Assembly: GCA_045588165.1 (NCBI GenBank)
Contig: JAZNDP010000066.1
Location: 1 to 64,000, forward strand
Source: HGM12713 sp045588165
GTDB lineage: Bacteria; Bacillota; Clostridia; Oscillospirales; CAG-272
DNA length: 64,000 bases
Direction: 5' to 3'
Below the pieces are notes generated by a model. The model was not told where the DNA came from. It did not search any database and was given only the letters and a program-made list of their open reading frames with translations. Position 1 is the stretch's first letter; each line of letters starts with the position of its first letter. Both the position numbers and the translations under genes were made by a program. This document shows positions 17,298 to 23,529 of this stretch, piece by piece.

Positions 17298-17903
17298 TTA
17301 TGAAAAATAACGAGTCCCCGCATCCTTGTTGCGTCGCAGGGAATGGTGCTCGGATCGAATGATAGCGAGAATGTCCTCTGCCGCCTCCCGATCCATGCCG
17401 TCGTAATTGTAAACAACGTAGTCGTAGTAGTCAAGCGCCATCATCTCTTTTCGCGTTTGTGTCAGGCGCTCCAAAATCTTATCCTCATTTTCGGTACCTC
17501 TGCCTCGCAGCCGCGCCTCCTGTACCGCAAAGGAGGGGGGGAGAAGCATGATCAGCACGGCGTCCGGATAGGCGCGCTTGATGTTTTTTGCGCCCTCTAC
17601 CTCAATCTCAAGGATCAGGTTCTTGCCCGAAGCCAGAACTGCCTCCGCTTCCTTGCGGGGGGTTCCGTAGTAATTGCCGCAATACTCGGTGTATTCCAGC
17701 ATGTCGCCGTTTTTGATGCGGAGGAGAAACTCCTCCTTGGTGATGTAATGGTAATTTACCCCGTCTACCTCACCGGGGCGAGGAGCGCGGGTGGTTGCCG
17801 ATACCGAGTAGGAAAAATCGCCCGTTTTCAGCAGATGGGCGTTTACGGTACCCTTGCCGCTTCCGGCAGGACCCGAAATGACGATCATCAGTCCTTTTTT
17901 CAT
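17298..17903 (-). CDS. gmk: guanylate kinase
   Basis: 201 aa. It phosphorylates GMP to GDP. The P-loop is SGPAGSGKGTV; SATTRAPRPGEVDGVNYHY binds GMP; EYTEYCGNYYGTP follows. A GTG at 17918 and an ATG at 17909 are in frame, but GGGAGG sits exactly seven bases before the ATG at 17903 (MKKGLMIV), which is preferred. Its ribosome binding site lies beside the remA stop codon, so the two genes are tightly coupled. Confidence 0.95.
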   Translation of the reverse strand: MKKGLMIVISGPAGSGKGTVNAHLLKTGDFSYSVSATTRAPRPGEVDGVNYHYITKEEFLLRIKNGDMLEYTEYCGNYYGTPRKEAEAVLASGKNLILEIEVEGAKNIKRAYPDAVLIMLLPPSFAVQEARLRGRGTENEDKILERLTQTRKEMMALDYYDYVVYNYDGMDREAAEDILAIIRSEHHSLRRNKDAGTRYFS

Positions 17904-17919
17904 CGCCATACCTCCCACC

Positions 17920-18186
17920 TCATTCCTCGGATTCCTCGTCAGCGGAGGAATCGTTGTTGTCCAGACGGTTTGCGATGGTCTCCGACTGAATAGCGGAGAG
18001 GATCACGTGCTCACTGTCGGTGATGATCACGGCACGGGTACGGCGACCGCAGGAGACGTCGATGACCCGTCCGCTGTCCTTGGCGTCCTGAATCAGACGC
18101 TTGACGGGAGCGGAGTCGGGGGATACGATGGTGACGATGCGGTCGGATGCCACCATATTTCCAAAGCCGATATTGATGAATTTCAT
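17920..18186 (-). CDS. remA: RemA-family DNA-binding regulator (DUF370)
   Basis: 88 aa. RemA (YlzA) in Bacillus is a DNA-binding activator of biofilm-matrix and osmoprotection genes. The conserved start FINIGFGNMV and the SPDSAP, DVSCGRRTRAVI and HVILSAIQ segments are present. The last 12 residues are acidic. Its place between yicC and gmk is conserved in Firmicutes. Whether it controls a matrix here is unknown. Confidence 0.9.
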   Translation of the reverse strand: MKFINIGFGNMVASDRIVTIVSPDSAPVKRLIQDAKDSGRVIDVSCGRRTRAVIITDSEHVILSAIQSETIANRLDNNDSSADEESEE

Positions 18187-18212
18187 ATGTATACGTCCTT
18201 TATATTTCGAGC

Positions 18213-19100
18213 TTATTCAATATTCTGAATCTGCTCTCTGATTTTTTCGATTTCGCATTTAATGTCCACCACAAGACGCGCGATGGAGGAATTTTGACAC
18301 TTGGAACCGATGGTGTTTGTTTCGCGGTTGAGCTCTTGTACCAGAAAATCAAGGCGTCTGCCAACGGGCTCGTCGGAGGAGAGGATGTCGGTAAAGCCGT
18401 CGAAATGGGAGCGAAGCCGTACCAGCTCCTCGTCGATGGCAACGCGGTCGGCAAAGATGGCGCATTCGGTCAGGATCCGATTTTCGTCAAAGGCGATCCG
18501 ATTGTCGGAAAGCATCTCCCGCAGACGCGCCTCCAGCTTTTGCCGATAGGTTTCTCCGTCTGCCAGAGAAAGCGTCTCGATCTCGCATACCTTCTCGCGA
18601 ATGGAGTCGATCTTTTCCTCCAGATCACGGCGGATGTTCTCTCCCTCGCGGGTGCGGGCGGCGATGAATCTCGCCAGCGCCTCGTCCAGAACGGATCTGA
18701 GGTCGTCCCAGTCTCGCTCGGTGTCCTCCTCCGGTTTGCGAATCAGAAACAGATCCCGATTCTGCGCCACGGTCATAATACTGATGTCATCCTTTAAGCC
18801 GAAGGTTTCTCCAAGCTGCCGCAAAGCGGAAAGATAAGCGGCGGCATAGCCCTCATCCAACGCGATTTGCGCCGTGGGAGAATCGATCACGTCCACCCCA
18901 ACGAATACGTCTACCTTGCCGCGGGATACGCCGGAGGCGAGAAGATGGGGCTTGATCTTTTCCTCCAAAAAGGAGAAGGTTCTCGGCAATTTCACCGAGC
19001 AATCAAAAAAACGGTTGTTGACCGAACGGATCTCTACGGTAATATCTTTTCCGCCAACGGTGGCTCTTGCTCTGCCGAAGGCAGTCATGCTTCTGATCAT
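18213..19100 (-). CDS. yicC: YicC-family endoribonuclease
   Basis: 295 aa. The N-terminus IRSMTAFGRA and the C-terminal block RRLDFLVQELNRETNTIGSK are family signatures. E. coli YicC is an endoribonuclease that promotes turnover of the small RNA RyhB; the Firmicute homologue (YloC) is less studied. It is the first gene of the large operon, 39 bp downstream of a perfect promoter. Confidence 0.9.
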   Translation of the reverse strand: MIRSMTAFGRARATVGGKDITVEIRSVNNRFFDCSVKLPRTFSFLEEKIKPHLLASGVSRGKVDVFVGVDVIDSPTAQIALDEGYAAAYLSALRQLGETFGLKDDISIMTVAQNRDLFLIRKPEEDTERDWDDLRSVLDEALARFIAARTREGENIRRDLEEKIDSIREKVCEIETLSLADGETYRQKLEARLREMLSDNRIAFDENRILTECAIFADRVAIDEELVRLRSHFDGFTDILSSDEPVGRRLDFLVQELNRETNTIGSKCQNSSIARLVVDIKCEIEKIREQIQNIE

Positions 19101-19138
19101 AGGACGTTCCTTTCATAGAGATATATCTATACATAATA

Positions 19139-19167
19139 ATTATACCCTCTTTTTTTTCTCTTGTCAA
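19139..19167 (-). promoter_or_regulatory. perfect consensus promoter of the yicC-thiN operon
   Basis: Minus strand TTGACA (19167-19162), 17-bp spacer, TATAAT (19144-19139). I found no internal terminator before the end of thiN, so the transcript could span about 11.5 kb. Confidence 0.9.
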
Positions 19168-19289
19168 CGGAATTTTAAATTTTGAGGAAATCCATACAAG
19201 TTTTTTTCGAAAAACTCCGAAAAAATGAACATTTTTATGGTTTCGCGAGTAATTTTTCAAAAAATATTGATAAATATTAAAAAAAGCCC

Positions 19290-19318
19290 TTGAAATTTTC
19301 TTGAAAATGGTGTAAAAT
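19290..19318 (+). promoter_or_regulatory. promoter for efp
   Basis: TTGAAA at 19290-19295, 17-bp spacer, TG-extended TAAAAT at 19313-19318. Confidence 0.7.
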
Positions 19319-19386
19319 AAACTGAATTGATATGCATACTCTGTGAGGATGCAACGAGAAAAATTTATTTCGGAGGATTTTTAAAT

Positions 19387-19944
19387 ATGGTAGTAGCAGG
19401 CGATTTTAAAAACGGCATCACCTTTGACATGGACGGTAACGTTTATCAAGTTATCGAATTCCAGCACGTAAAGCCCGGTAAGGGAGCTGCGTTCGTTCGT
19501 ACCAAGATCAAGAACGTAATCACCGGATCCGTGATTGAGAGAACCTTCAGCCCCACGGACAAGTTCGAGAACGCGTACATCGAGAGAAAGGAAATGCAGT
19601 ATTCCTACAACGACGGCGATCTCTACTATTTTATGGATATGGAGACCTTCGATATGCTGCCCCTGAACAGCGATAAGCTCCCCGAGAGCTTCCAGTTCGT
19701 CAAGGAGGAGATGCTGTGCAAGATTCTTTCCTACAAGGGCAACGTATTTGCCGTAGAGCCCCCCACGTTCGTAGAGCTGGCAGTTACCCAGACCGATCCC
19801 GGCTTTGCAGGCAACACCGCAACCAACACCCTCAAGCCCGCAACTCTGGAGACCGGTGCTGTGATTAAGGTTCCGCTCTTTATCAACGAGGGCGAGGTTC
19901 TGAAGATCGATACCAGAACCGGCGAATATCTGTCTCGCGCGTAA
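19387..19944 (+). CDS. efp: translation elongation factor P
   Basis: 185 aa, standard length. EF-P relieves ribosome stalling at polyproline stretches. Three beta-barrel domains are expected. Lys32 in KPGKGAAF is the tip residue; it matches the modified Lys32 of Bacillus rather than the Arg32 of Pseudomonas. No modification gene is in the window. GGAGG precedes the ATG at 19387. The C-terminal signature IDTRTGEYLSRA is present. Confidence 0.97.
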   Translation: MVVAGDFKNGITFDMDGNVYQVIEFQHVKPGKGAAFVRTKIKNVITGSVIERTFSPTDKFENAYIERKEMQYSYNDGDLYYFMDMETFDMLPLNSDKLPESFQFVKEEMLCKILSYKGNVFAVEPPTFVELAVTQTDPGFAGNTATNTLKPATLETGAVIKVPLFINEGEVLKIDTRTGEYLSRA

Positions 19945-19971
19945 GCCCGAGACCGATGGTGGAGGTGTGAG

Positions 19972-20424
19972 ATGACACTGAATGAAAGAGCCGCCTATAT
20001 TAAGGGATTGGCAGAGGGAATGGAGCTGGATACCGCTTCCAAGGAGGGTAAGATCATTGCCGCTCTGATCGAGCTCTGCTCGGATATGGCAGAGGAGATT
20101 GCCGCGCTGGACGAGGCTGTGGATACGGTTCACGCATACTGCGAGGAGCTGGATGAGGATCTGGGTGCCGTAGAGGAGTATCTGCTGGATGAGTGCGACT
20201 GCGACGACGAGTGCGATTGTGATTGCTGCGACTGTTGCGATTGTGACGACGAGTGCGATTGCGACGACGAGGAGGATTACTTTGAGGTAGAATGCCCCGC
20301 TTGCGGTGACACCATTTGCTTCGATGGAAGCATTGACCCCGAGGAGCTGACCTGTCCCGCATGTGGCGAAAAGTTTGAGTGCCTGATTTCCGAGGAGGAT
20401 CTCGAGGCGTTGGATGCCGAGTAA
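19972..20424 (+). CDS. CD1247-type zinc-ribbon protein with Cys/Asp-rich linker
   Basis: 150 aa. Residues 1 to about 68 form a predicted helical hairpin, the CD1247 N-terminal domain found next to efp in many Clostridia. Residues 74-98 are almost only Asp, Glu and Cys, with many DCD and DECD units. A C-terminal zinc ribbon has CPAC at 108-111 and CPAC at 128-131. Function is unknown; metal binding is strongly suggested. It follows efp by 27 bases with a GGAGGTG site and shares its terminator. Confidence 0.85.
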   Translation: MTLNERAAYIKGLAEGMELDTASKEGKIIAALIELCSDMAEEIAALDEAVDTVHAYCEELDEDLGAVEEYLLDECDCDDECDCDCCDCCDCDDECDCDDEEDYFEVECPACGDTICFDGSIDPEELTCPACGEKFECLISEEDLEALDAE

Positions 20425-20443
20425 TTTTGAAAAATAAGGAAGA

Positions 20444-20475
20444 GCGTTCTCCCAATGAGGAGAACGCCCTTTTTT
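20444..20475 (+). terminator. Rho-independent terminator
   Basis: 9-bp stem 20444-20452 with 20459-20467, then T6. It ends the efp operon. Confidence 0.85.
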
Positions 20476-20495
20476 AAATTTTTTTCAAAAAGGAC

Positions 20496-20524
20496 TTGTA
20501 TTTTTGGAATAACCGTGGTATAAT
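20496..20524 (+). promoter_or_regulatory. promoter for the hemolysin III homologue
   Basis: TTGTAT at 20496-20501, 17-bp spacer, TATAAT at 20519-20524. Confidence 0.7.
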
Positions 20525-20572
20525 AACTATACAATGTAGTATTGAACACCACATAACAAGGAGAAAGATATA

Positions 20573-21259
20573 ATGTCCACTGCTCGAATCAGATTGCGGG
20601 ATCGGATCCTGCCCACGTATACCAAAGGGGAAGAAGTGTTTAATATGGTGTCTCATATCGTAGGGGGCGCCATTGGTATTGCCACACTGGTATTCTGTGT
20701 TTTAATTCCCGCCCTTCGGGGAAGCGTCGCGGGGGTTATTTGCGGCGCCGTGTTCGGCTTTTCCATGACGGCGTTGTACTGCATGTCCAGTATCTATCAC
20801 GGCTTGCGTCCGAATCTTGCCAAGCGGGTCTTTCAGGTGATGGATCACTGTACCATTTACTTCTTGATCGCGGGAACCTATACGCCTATTTTGATTTGCT
20901 GTATGGCAAAGTACTATCCCGTGGCGGCGTGGATCACCTTTGGCGCGGTCTGGGGATTGGCGGCACTTGCCGTCACGCTGACCGCGATTGATCTTCATAA
21001 ATATAAGGTGTTCAGCCAGATCTGCTATATCGGTATGGGTTGGGCGGTGATTTTCAGTATGCGGCAAGCTTTCCACTCCCTTGGGTTGTACGGCTTTTTG
21101 CTGGTGCTGGGGGGCGGCATACTCTACACCGGCGGAGCTATCTTTTTTCGCGTGGGAAAGAAGAAAAAATATTTTCATTCGATCTTCCATTTAATGACGC
21201 TGGCGGGAAGCGTTTGTCACGCTCTTGCCGTCATGTTCTTCGTGTTGTGGCGGGTTTGA
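20573..21259 (+). CDS. hemolysin III/PAQR-family membrane protein
   Basis: 228 aa with seven predicted membrane helices. The conserved metal-site residues of the PAQR superfamily are visible: SSIYH after helix 2, MDHCTIYFLIAGTYTP, and a C-terminal FHLMTLAGSVCH. Bacterial members (YqfA, hemolysin III) affect membrane lipid homeostasis; true haemolysis is rarely shown. AAGGAG lies upstream. The gene is a single transcription unit with its own promoter and a strong terminator. Confidence 0.9.
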   Translation: MSTARIRLRDRILPTYTKGEEVFNMVSHIVGGAIGIATLVFCVLIPALRGSVAGVICGAVFGFSMTALYCMSSIYHGLRPNLAKRVFQVMDHCTIYFLIAGTYTPILICCMAKYYPVAAWITFGAVWGLAALAVTLTAIDLHKYKVFSQICYIGMGWAVIFSMRQAFHSLGLYGFLLVLGGGILYTGGAIFFRVGKKKKYFHSIFHLMTLAGSVCHALAVMFFVLWRV

Positions 21260-21267
21260 TTGATACA

Positions 21268-21306
21268 AAAAACCGTAGGGATTTGCGTCCCTACGGTTTT
21301 TGTTTA
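21268..21306. terminator. bidirectional terminator between convergent genes
   Basis: 14-bp stem 21268-21281 with 21288-21301, loop TTTGCG, A/T flanks on both sides. Confidence 0.85.
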
Positions 21307-22815
21307 TTTTTCAATCAGATAGACCTTGGCGTTTTGATCCTTGAAGATTGTTTCAATGGTTTTGTCCGCCCGACGGTCAAAGGGCAGAATGGGGGGCTCG
21401 GCAAGCTCGTTTCCGCCGTACTGCCCCAGAGGCTTATCCTCGTTTTGCAGATAAGTATTTTCATACATCACGGGGCAGGATTCTTCCTTCTGTGCCACCA
21501 GATGAAGCATGCGGTAATTTGCCTCACCGAAGATATTATGATGGATCGAGAAATCCGATGCGGTATTGACGTAGCTCCAGCCCTTGATATGAGCGGGGGT
21601 GTGGGTGTTGTGCCTCTGCTGTCCCCAGCCGTAGCCCGAATGGCGAATGATGTTTCCGCACATCTCCACGTTCTTCATATAGCTTTCGGTATCTCCGTTC
21701 TGTTGATCCAAAAAATATTCAATACCGTAAACGCAGTCCTCGATCAAGTTATTGGCATAGCGGATATTTTCCATGGCGTAGGGCGTCCCGCCGGTGTTGA
21801 CCTGATGGGTAATTCCTGCGTCGAAGCACTGATATATATAGCAGTTTTCCACCACGTAATCGTTACAGCCGCCGTAGATCTCAACGGCATTGCCGAAGCG
21901 GGTCACCGTTCCTCGCTTGCCCTCGGGATAATTGGGATCGGTTCCGAAATAGTGCTGGATCTGTCCGCCGATCCAGCCCATCTCACAGTTGGTTACGTGA
22001 AGTCCCGTAATGCAAGGACCGCTGCCACCGATGGCAAAGCCCGCGTATTGGATGCAGAGATTGTCAAAATGGGCGTAGGATGCCTTACTGCGCAAACGGA
22101 AAACAACCTGCTGGGAGATTGCTTCTACCGTATCAAAGACAAGGGCGGGATTTCCGCGATCGCAACGCAGATAAAGATCCCCAAGACCGCCAATGGGATC
22201 GGGAATAGGGAAATCCTCTCCCTTGGAGGGATGGGTGGTCATCTTATCCTCAAAATGCCAATAGAGATCCAGATCGCGGATCATTTCCTCTGCCATCACG
22301 AAGGGTTTGCTTTCATCGTCACGGCAAACGAAGCGTCCTCCGATATAAGAGGGGATCAGCTTGATGGAAAGCTGTTCTCCCTCGTTAAAAACGATGGTTC
22401 CCACGTCAAGGATTTTCTCGCCCCATTTCCAGATGTGATGAGCGGAGTCGACCTCCTGCCAGAGAGAGGGCTCCTTCAGATCCCGCGCCGCACCAAAGAA
22501 TTTCGGCTTATCACCCTCTCCGTAGGCACCTACGGTAAAGTGTGGGGCGGCAATTCGGATTCCGCCGCGGAAGAGATCGCCTCGGCGGAAGAGAACGGTA
22601 TCTCCCTCGCAAAACTCGAATTCTCCTACCTTGGCAAGAGTTTTCCATGGCGTATCGGGGCTGCGACCGTCATTGGTATCATCGCCCTCGTTGCTGACGT
22701 AATAGCACGTGCCCATGATCGTAAGCGTGTCGGGGGTGTTTCGTATTTCCGATTTTCTTTTTTCTGTCAGTGCGTCGAATTCCGCGACGGTTTGCTTGGT
22801 AGCGGTGATCAGCAT
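21304..22815 (-). CDS. right-handed parallel beta-helix protein (polysaccharide lyase/glycosidase-like)
   Basis: 503 aa. From about residue 35 it reads YYVSNEGDDTNDGRSPDTPWKT, the usual opening of pectate-lyase-like beta-helix proteins. The central part (about 240-440) has many short coils with Asn at turn positions (IRYANNLIED, MCGNIIRHSG, IHHNIFGE). There is no signal peptide, so it is probably cytoplasmic and may act on imported oligosaccharides. Catalytic residues cannot be assigned from sequence alone. GGAGC precedes the ATG. It is a single-gene unit with a promoter at 22863-22891. Confidence 0.75.
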   Translation of the reverse strand: MLITATKQTVAEFDALTEKRKSEIRNTPDTLTIMGTCYYVSNEGDDTNDGRSPDTPWKTLAKVGEFEFCEGDTVLFRRGDLFRGGIRIAAPHFTVGAYGEGDKPKFFGAARDLKEPSLWQEVDSAHHIWKWGEKILDVGTIVFNEGEQLSIKLIPSYIGGRFVCRDDESKPFVMAEEMIRDLDLYWHFEDKMTTHPSKGEDFPIPDPIGGLGDLYLRCDRGNPALVFDTVEAISQQVVFRLRSKASYAHFDNLCIQYAGFAIGGSGPCITGLHVTNCEMGWIGGQIQHYFGTDPNYPEGKRGTVTRFGNAVEIYGGCNDYVVENCYIYQCFDAGITHQVNTGGTPYAMENIRYANNLIEDCVYGIEYFLDQQNGDTESYMKNVEMCGNIIRHSGYGWGQQRHNTHTPAHIKGWSYVNTASDFSIHHNIFGEANYRMLHLVAQKEESCPVMYENTYLQNEDKPLGQYGGNELAEPPILPFDRRADKTIETIFKDQNAKVYLIEK

Positions 22816-22862
22816 AGAGATAGCTCCTTTTTCTTTCCCGATAGGGTTCTTTGATTTGCTTC

Positions 22863-22891
22863 ATTATAGCATAATATTAACGATAATGCAA
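22863..22891 (-). promoter_or_regulatory. extended -10 promoter for the beta-helix gene
   Basis: Minus strand TTGCAT (22891-22886), 17-bp spacer ending TGC, TATAAT (22868-22863). Confidence 0.7.
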
Positions 22892-22945
22892 TAGAAAAAA
22901 TGAAAAAGAAATAAGAAACAAAGAAAGGAATTTTTTTGGTGATTC

Positions 22946-22985
22946 GTCAAATTGCACAACAAAAATCGGTAAATGGTCAAATTGC
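22946..22985. repeat. direct repeat GTCAAATTGC upstream of the beta-helix promoter
   Basis: Two exact 10-bp copies at 22946-22955 and 22976-22985, 30 bp apart (about three helical turns), 55-95 bp upstream of the -35 box. It could be an activator site. The rest of 22892-23040 is A-rich and shows no gene. Confidence 0.35.
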
Positions 22986-23022
22986 CTTAAAACGACCTTC
23001 GGAAGAAGGAACCAAAGAGAAA

Positions 23023-23062
23023 GAAAAATAAAATAAAAGAGCACCTCCCAAACGGGATGTGC
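23023..23062 (-). terminator. terminator-like hairpin after the tRNA-Ser fragment
   Basis: 9-bp stem 23041-23049 with 23054-23062 (one mismatch), then TCTTTTATTTTATTTTT on the minus strand. Confidence 0.6.
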
Positions 23063-23087
23063 TTTTTTGGCGGAGAGAGTGAGATTC
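23058..23087 (-). repeat. duplicated 3' end of tRNA-Ser
   Basis: Thirty bases are identical to 23216-23245, the 3' end of the intact tRNA-Ser plus its flank. After one inserted base the match goes on through the T-arm for six more bases and then diverges. It contains the acceptor 3' strand, discriminator and CCA but no 5' half, so it is not a functional tRNA. Confidence 0.8.
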
Positions 23088-23190
23088 AGAACTCGTAGCG
23101 CAACCTGCGGTTTCGCTGGCAAATTACGCCGCAGAAAGGGCATGGGAAAGTAAGGTTGTAATTTGCGCCGTGAGTCTCATTCCCACTCCT
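23088..23190 (-). ncRNA. structured palindromic element, possible small RNA
   Basis: Nested complementary segments: GCGCAACC (23098-23105) against GGTTG (23154-23158) and TTGCGC (23163-23168), and CTGCGG (23105-23110) against CCGCAG (23129-23134). It lies between two terminator-like hairpins and joins the tRNA-Ser 3' fragment. It could be a small RNA, a REP-like element or a decayed tRNA-linked insertion. No coding sense is convincing. Confidence 0.4.
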
Positions 23191-23195
23191 CGCAC

Positions 23196-23226
23196 AAAAA
23201 AAGCACACCATATGGTGTGCTTTTTT
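23196..23226 (-). terminator. terminator of tRNA-Ser
   Basis: Perfect self-complementary 18-mer at 23203-23220 followed by T7 on the minus strand. Confidence 0.85.
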
Positions 23227-23317
23227 GGCGGAGAGAGTGAGATTCGAACTCACGGTAGGGTATTAGCCTACACACGATTTCCAGTCGTGCGCCTTAGACC
23301 AACTCAGCCATCTCTCC
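23226..23317 (-). tRNA. tRNA-Ser (anticodon GGA), CCA encoded
   Basis: 92 nt. Acceptor GGAGAGA pairs with TCTCTCC, the discriminator is G and CCA is encoded. The anticodon loop CTGGAAA between CACGA and TCGTG gives GGA. A long variable arm (GTAGG with CCTAC) is typical of serine tRNA. The T-arm is GTGAG-TTCGAAT-CTCAC. Confidence 0.96.
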
Positions 23318-23331
23318 ATGCCGACCAGTGT

Positions 23332-23360
23332 ATTATATCATATATTTTTTCAAAAATCAA
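23332..23360 (-). promoter_or_regulatory. promoter for tRNA-Ser
   Basis: Minus strand TTGATT (23360-23355), 17-bp spacer, TATAAT (23337-23332), 15 bp before the tRNA 5' end. Confidence 0.75.
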
Positions 23361-23449
23361 CCCCTTTTTTAAATTTTTTCAAAAATTTTTCGTAGAATTT
23401 TTTTGGCGTAAAAAAGCCGATAAAAAGCCGAAAAAATGGGGAAAAAGGG

Positions 23450-23478
23450 TTGACTTTCCTATTAAATGTTGGTAGAAT
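23450..23478 (+). promoter_or_regulatory. promoter for the ABC exporter operon
   Basis: TTGACT at 23450-23455, 17-bp spacer, TAGAAT at 23473-23478. Confidence 0.7.
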
Positions 23479-23529
23479 ACACGAAGAAAAGAAAATAAGG
23501 AGAGCGCCGATTCGGTTGCGACGGGGAAA

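Noticed and set aside
21040..22854. 604-codon open frame on the plus strand
   Set aside because: Antisense to the beta-helix gene and the end of the hemolysin III gene; no recognisable domain, no promoter or Shine-Dalgarno.
23041..23100. Second functional tRNA-Ser
   Set aside because: Only the acceptor 3' strand and part of the T-arm are present, with an insertion; there is no anticodon arm or 5' half.
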